Assembly (NCBI GenBank): GCA_031269205.1
Contig: JAISZM010000050.1
Coordinates: 1-8,428 of the forward strand
DNA from: Eubacteriales Family XIII. Incertae Sedis bacterium
Lineage (GTDB): Bacteria > Bacillota > Clostridia > Peptostreptococcales > Anaerovoracaceae
Direction: 5' to 3'
DNA: 8,428 nucleotides
In this document: piece after piece, positions 5,319-8,428 of the stretch
How positions within the stretch are numbered: position 1 is the first letter of the stretch
How the letters are laid out: each line of letters opens with the position of its first letter
Notes under the pieces: model-generated
Databases searched by the model: none
Told to the model about the DNA's origin: nothing
Seen by the model: only the letters and a program-made list of their open reading frames with translations
Made by a program: the position numbers and the translations under genes

Positions 5319-6329
5319 ATGAGCACAAAGGTAGGGATTAACGGATTCGGCAGGATAGGGCGCAACGCGTTCAAAGCGGCGATTCAGAAGGGGACTGATT
5401 TTGACATAGTGGCGATAAATGATGTGACGGATCCCAAGACGCTGGCGCATCTGCTGAAATATGATAGCGTGTTCGGCTCGTTCGACGGAACGGTCGAAGC
5501 GAAGGAAGACGCCATCGTCGTGAACGGCAAAGATATCAAGATAACGGCCGTCCGTAATCCCGCAGATCTGCCATGGAAGGAACTCGGCGTTGAGGTCGTC
5601 CTCGAGTCGACGGGGCTGTTTACGAAGAAAGCCGACGCGGAGAAGCATCTGCAGGCGGGGGCGAAGAAGGTCATCATCTCGGCGCCCGCTACGGACGAGG
5701 ACATCACGGTCGTTATGGGCGTCAACGAAGAAAAGTACGAACCGGCGAATCATCACATACTTTCGAACGCCTCGTGTACGACGAACTGTCTCGCGCCCGT
5801 CGCGAAGATCGTCGACAAGAATTGGGGCATTGTCGAAGGGCTCATGACCACGGTACATTCCTATACGAACGACCAGAAGATACTTGACCAACCGCACAAG
5901 GATCTGCGCAGAGCGCGGGCTGCGGCCATGGCTATCATACCGACTACGACCGGCGCGGCGAGGGCCGTCGCCCTCGTGTTGCCGCAACTGAAGGGCAAGC
6001 TGAACGGCTTCGCGATGCGTGTGCCGACGCCGGCTGTCTCCGTGGTGGATGTCGTGTTCAAGCTCGAGATGGAGGCCGACAAGGATCAGATCAACAAGGC
6101 GCTGAAAGCCGCGGCCGAAGGCGAGATGAAGGCTATACTCGGCTATTCCGAGGAGCCGCTCGTGTCCATAGACTACAAGGGAGACGCGCGCTCGTCCATC
6201 GTGGACGGCCTGTCAACGATGTTCGTCGACAGCAAATTCGTGAAGATCGTGTCGTGGTACGACAACGAGTGGGGCTATTCCAACAGGGCGGTCGATCTCA
6301 TCGAGTACGTGATATCGAAAGGACTCTGA
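5319..6329 (+). CDS. gap: Glyceraldehyde-3-phosphate dehydrogenase, NAD type
   Basis: The enzyme oxidises and phosphorylates glyceraldehyde 3-phosphate to 1,3-bisphosphoglycerate with reduction of NAD+ in glycolysis. The 336-residue product is full length. The Rossmann motif GINGFGRIGR is at 6-15. Asp35 in INDVTDP is the acidic residue typical of NAD rather than NADP binding. Catalytic Cys153 sits in NASCTTNC and His180 in HSYTND, 27 residues apart as in characterised enzymes. DQPHKDLRRAR, NGFAMRVPTP and the C-terminal WYDNEWGYSNR complete the signature. The proline of the DxPHK loop also favours NAD. The ATG at 5319 has GGAAGG 7 bases upstream. It is first in the gap-pgk-tpiA operon, behind the promoter and leader elements at 5179-5297, and its Ile codons are more mixed than in lon (10 ATA, 11 ATC, 3 ATT), consistent with high expression. 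Confidence 0.98.
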   Translation: MSTKVGINGFGRIGRNAFKAAIQKGTDFDIVAINDVTDPKTLAHLLKYDSVFGSFDGTVEAKEDAIVVNGKDIKITAVRNPADLPWKELGVEVVLESTGLFTKKADAEKHLQAGAKKVIISAPATDEDITVVMGVNEEKYEPANHHILSNASCTTNCLAPVAKIVDKNWGIVEGLMTTVHSYTNDQKILDQPHKDLRRARAAAMAIIPTTTGAARAVALVLPQLKGKLNGFAMRVPTPAVSVVDVVFKLEMEADKDQINKALKAAAEGEMKAILGYSEEPLVSIDYKGDARSSIVDGLSTMFVDSKFVKIVSWYDNEWGYSNRAVDLIEYVISKGL

Positions 6330-6353
6330 CGCGGCAGTTAAGGAGTTTGTCAA

Positions 6354-7553
6354 ATGAAAAAAACGGTAAGGGATATCGACGTCAAGGGGAAAAAAGTTCT
6401 CGTCAGGTGCGATTTTAACGTGCCTCTTGACGCTGAGAGGAACATTACCGACGATACGAGGATTGTCGGCGCTTTGCCTACGATCCTCTATGTTCTGGAA
6501 CACGGGGCGGCCGTGATTTTGACGTCGCACCTCGGTCGTCCGAAGGGCGAGGCCAGGCCCGAGTTCAGTCTGGCGCCGATAGCCGCCGACCTCACCGAGA
6601 AGCTCGGCAGGAACGTTTGGTTCAAGAGCGTGCCCTCAGTCGTCGACGACGAGGTGAAAGCGAAAGCGACGGCACTGCAGCCTGGCGAGGTGATGCTGCT
6701 CGAAAACACGCGTTACGTAGCTGGAGAAACGAAGAACGACAGGGCGTTCGCAGAGAACCTCGCGTCGCTCGCCGATATCTTTGTGAATGACGCCTTTGGC
6801 TCGGCTCACCGCGCGCACAGCTCTACAGCGGGTGTGGCCGAATACCTTCCGACCGTCATGGGGTTCCTCATGGAAAAGGAAGTCAAGTATCTGGGCGACG
6901 CGTTGACCGATCCGAAGCGACCCTTCGTCGCTGTGATCGGCGGCGCCAAGGTCGCCGACAAGATACTGGTCATAGAGAATCTGCTCGAAAAGGCCGACAC
7001 TCTCATCATTGGAGGCGGCATGGCATACACCTTCTTAAAGGCGAAGGGTTACGAGATTGGGACTTCGCTGCTTGACGTGGACAGCGTGGGACTCGCGGGC
7101 GGCCTGATGAAGAAGGCGTCCGAGAAGGGCGTCGAATTGCTTCTTCCCGTTGACGTGGTCGTCGGGGACGAGTTCAAGGACGACACGCCCCACGCGGACT
7201 ACGGCGCAGACGCCATACCTGCTGACAGGATGGGTCTGGACATAGGACCGAATACGCGCGAGCTTTTCGCGGAGCGCATACGCGGCGCGGGAACCGTGCT
7301 GTGGAACGGCCCGATGGGCGTGTTCGAGATGAACGCCTTCGCGGTTGGCACGAGGGTCGTCGCCGAAGCGATGGTCTCGGCGACAGAGGAGTCGGACGCA
7401 ATCACGATAATAGGCGGCGGCGATAGCGCCGCGGCCGTAGAAAAGTTTGGGCTTGCCGATAGGATGTCGCACGTCTCGACGGGCGGCGGGGCCTCCCTCG
7501 AATTCATAGAGGGCAAGGAGTTGCCCGGTGTAGCCGTGTGCGAGAATAAATGA
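6354..7553 (+). CDS. pgk: Phosphoglycerate kinase
   Basis: Pgk transfers the acyl phosphate of 1,3-bisphosphoglycerate, the product of Gap, to ADP, giving ATP and 3-phosphoglycerate. The 399-residue product is full length with both lobes. N-lobe substrate-binding segments are RCDFNVPLD, SHLGRPKGE and LLENTRY, then VNDAFGSAHRAHSST. The inter-domain region is FLMEKEVKYL. C-lobe nucleotide-binding segments are VIGGAKVADK, LIIGGGMAYTFL, LWNGPMGVFE, and TIIGGGDSAAAV with STGGGASLEF near the end. No key motif is missing. The ATG at 6354 lies 24 bp after the gap stop with a good AAGGAG (6340-6345) 8 bases upstream. Its stop overlaps an upstream candidate start of tpiA. Co-transcription with gap and tpiA is the obvious reading. 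Confidence 0.98.
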   Translation: MKKTVRDIDVKGKKVLVRCDFNVPLDAERNITDDTRIVGALPTILYVLEHGAAVILTSHLGRPKGEARPEFSLAPIAADLTEKLGRNVWFKSVPSVVDDEVKAKATALQPGEVMLLENTRYVAGETKNDRAFAENLASLADIFVNDAFGSAHRAHSSTAGVAEYLPTVMGFLMEKEVKYLGDALTDPKRPFVAVIGGAKVADKILVIENLLEKADTLIIGGGMAYTFLKAKGYEIGTSLLDVDSVGLAGGLMKKASEKGVELLLPVDVVVGDEFKDDTPHADYGADAIPADRMGLDIGPNTRELFAERIRGAGTVLWNGPMGVFEMNAFAVGTRVVAEAMVSATEESDAITIIGGGDSAAAVEKFGLADRMSHVSTGGGASLEFIEGKELPGVAVCENK

Positions 7554-7555
7554 TG

Positions 7556-7562
7556 GGCGAGG
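7556..7562 (+). promoter_or_regulatory. Probable ribosome binding site choosing the tpiA start
   Basis: GGCGAGG ends 5 bases before the ATG at 7568. The in-frame ATGs at 7550 and 7553 have no comparable sequence in front of them and would add six residues not usual in the family, so 7568 is preferred. Confidence 0.55.
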
Positions 7563-7567
7563 TTATC

Positions 7568-8371
7568 ATGAGACAAAAGTTGATCGCGGGAAATTGGAAG
7601 ATGTATAAGACGACGGCGGAGGCTCTCGCCTTCGCGTCGGAGTTTACGAATATCTACAGAGGCGGTGAACACGAAATCGCCCTCTGCGTCCCCTTTACCC
7701 AGATCTCGGCGTTGAAGGAGGTTCTGGCGGATTCGGACGTGAAGCTCGGCGCGCAGAACATGCACTTCGAGGAAGAAGGCGCCTATACGGGCGAAATATC
7801 CCCCTCCATGTTGGTGGAGATAGGCGTTGACTATGTCGTCGTCGGGCACTCTGAACGCCGACAGTATTTTGCCGAAACGGACGAAATCGTGGGTAAAAAA
7901 GTGAAGAAGGCTTTCGAGCACGGCATTACGCCGATCATGTGCGTCGGGGAGGTCCTTTCGAAGCGCGACGCGGGCGCTCATCTCGAGGTCGTGAAGAAAC
8001 AGGTCGATGGCGGCTTGTCCGGACTCGGAGCGGATTTTGTACAGCGCCTTGTCATAGCCTATGAACCCGTGTGGGCCATCGGCACGGGCCGCACGGCTAC
8101 GGGAGATCAGGCTGAGGAGATGTGCGCCTTCATACGCGAAACCGTTCGCGAGCTGTACGGCGACGAGGCGGCGTCGGGCTTGCGCGTGCAGTACGGCGGC
8201 AGCGTCAACCCGACAAACGCCAGCGAACTCATGACGAAGGCGAACATCGACGGCGCCCTCGTCGGCGGCGCGAGCCTCGTACCCGAATCTTTCAAGGCGA
8301 TCATACAGTACAGGACAAACGCATCAATTGAGAGACAAGACGAAATGGGAGACATACCGACAGGCAAATAA
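7568..8371 (+). CDS. tpiA: Triose-phosphate isomerase
   Basis: TpiA interconverts dihydroxyacetone phosphate and glyceraldehyde 3-phosphate, supplying Gap. With the start at 7568 the product is 267 residues, beginning MRQKLIAGNWKMYKT as expected. The catalytic residues are present: Asn9 and Lys11 (GNWKM), His94 (VGHSERR) and Glu166 in the loop-6 segment AYEPVWAIGTGRTAT. The phosphate-binding segments YGGSV and GALVGGASL follow. In-frame ATGs at 7550 and 7553 would give up to 273 residues, but the spacing to GNWKM and the upstream GGCGAGG favour 7568. After the usual family end near SFKAII there is a polar tail of about 20 residues ending DIPTGK, making the protein longer than the typical 250. 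The start lies just after the pgk stop (7551-7553), implying coupling. Confidence 0.96.
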   Translation: MRQKLIAGNWKMYKTTAEALAFASEFTNIYRGGEHEIALCVPFTQISALKEVLADSDVKLGAQNMHFEEEGAYTGEISPSMLVEIGVDYVVVGHSERRQYFAETDEIVGKKVKKAFEHGITPIMCVGEVLSKRDAGAHLEVVKKQVDGGLSGLGADFVQRLVIAYEPVWAIGTGRTATGDQAEEMCAFIRETVRELYGDEAASGLRVQYGGSVNPTNASELMTKANIDGALVGGASLVPESFKAIIQYRTNASIERQDEMGDIPTGK

Positions 8372-8375
8372 ATGG

Positions 8376-8413
8376 CGAAACAACAACGATAGTGCCGCTT
8401 CGCTGTTTGTTCG
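8376..8413 (+). repeat. Imperfect inverted repeat after tpiA
   Basis: Bases 8376-8389 pair imperfectly with 8400-8413 (11 of 14 positions) around a 10-nt loop. There is no T-run after it within the window, so it is not a convincing intrinsic terminator. The remaining bases to 8428 hold no recognisable gene start; the ATG at 8372 opens only six codons before a stop. Confidence 0.25.
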
Positions 8414-8428
8414 GGTACCGTAGATAAA

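Noticed and set aside
8372..8392. ATGGCGAAACAACAACGA as the start of the next glycolytic gene
   Set aside because: The frame stops after six codons, and neither of the other frames at the window edge gives a phosphoglycerate mutase or enolase beginning.

Overview
The window looks like chromosomal DNA from a fairly GC-rich member of the Bacillota, probably Clostridia. The support is indirect. Lon is followed directly by EngB (YsxC), as in many Bacillota. Glycolytic genes run gap-pgk-tpiA. A short stand-alone PduL phosphotransacylase and a small SEC-C zinc-motif protein of a type I recall from clostridial genomes are also present. Genus cannot be read from the sequence. All credible genes are on the + strand. 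I see no tRNA, rRNA, mobile element, CRISPR array or phage gene.

Layout. (1) 1-3136: the 3' part of lon, then engB (4-bp overlap) and hpt (8-bp overlap), a translationally coupled housekeeping run for protein quality control, ribosome assembly and purine salvage. (2) 3137-3282: a 146-bp spacer with small inverted and tandem repeats and no clear promoter or terminator. (3) 3283-5129: pduL, then a two-gene unit made of a single-pass membrane protein of unknown function and the SEC-C protein, whose start overlaps the previous stop by one base. (4) 5130-5318: the only obvious control region. It holds a good sigma-A-like promoter, a perfect 7-bp dyad over the predicted transcription start, a second AT-rich dyad and a leader hairpin just before the gap ribosome binding site. 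(5) 5319-8371: gap, pgk and tpiA, tightly spaced, encoding three consecutive enzymes of lower glycolysis. A phosphoglycerate mutase or enolase gene would be expected beyond the right edge but is not visible.

Gap and Pgk make NADH and ATP from triose phosphate, and TpiA feeds them. PduL can convert acetyl-CoA to acetyl phosphate for a further ATP through acetate kinase, so much of the window fits fermentative energy metabolism. The least understood part is the membrane protein/SEC-C pair at 3916-5129. The most testable regulatory signal is the dyad and hairpin set before gap, where no cggR-type repressor gene is present. I found no clear evidence of a wholly new defence or mobile system here.
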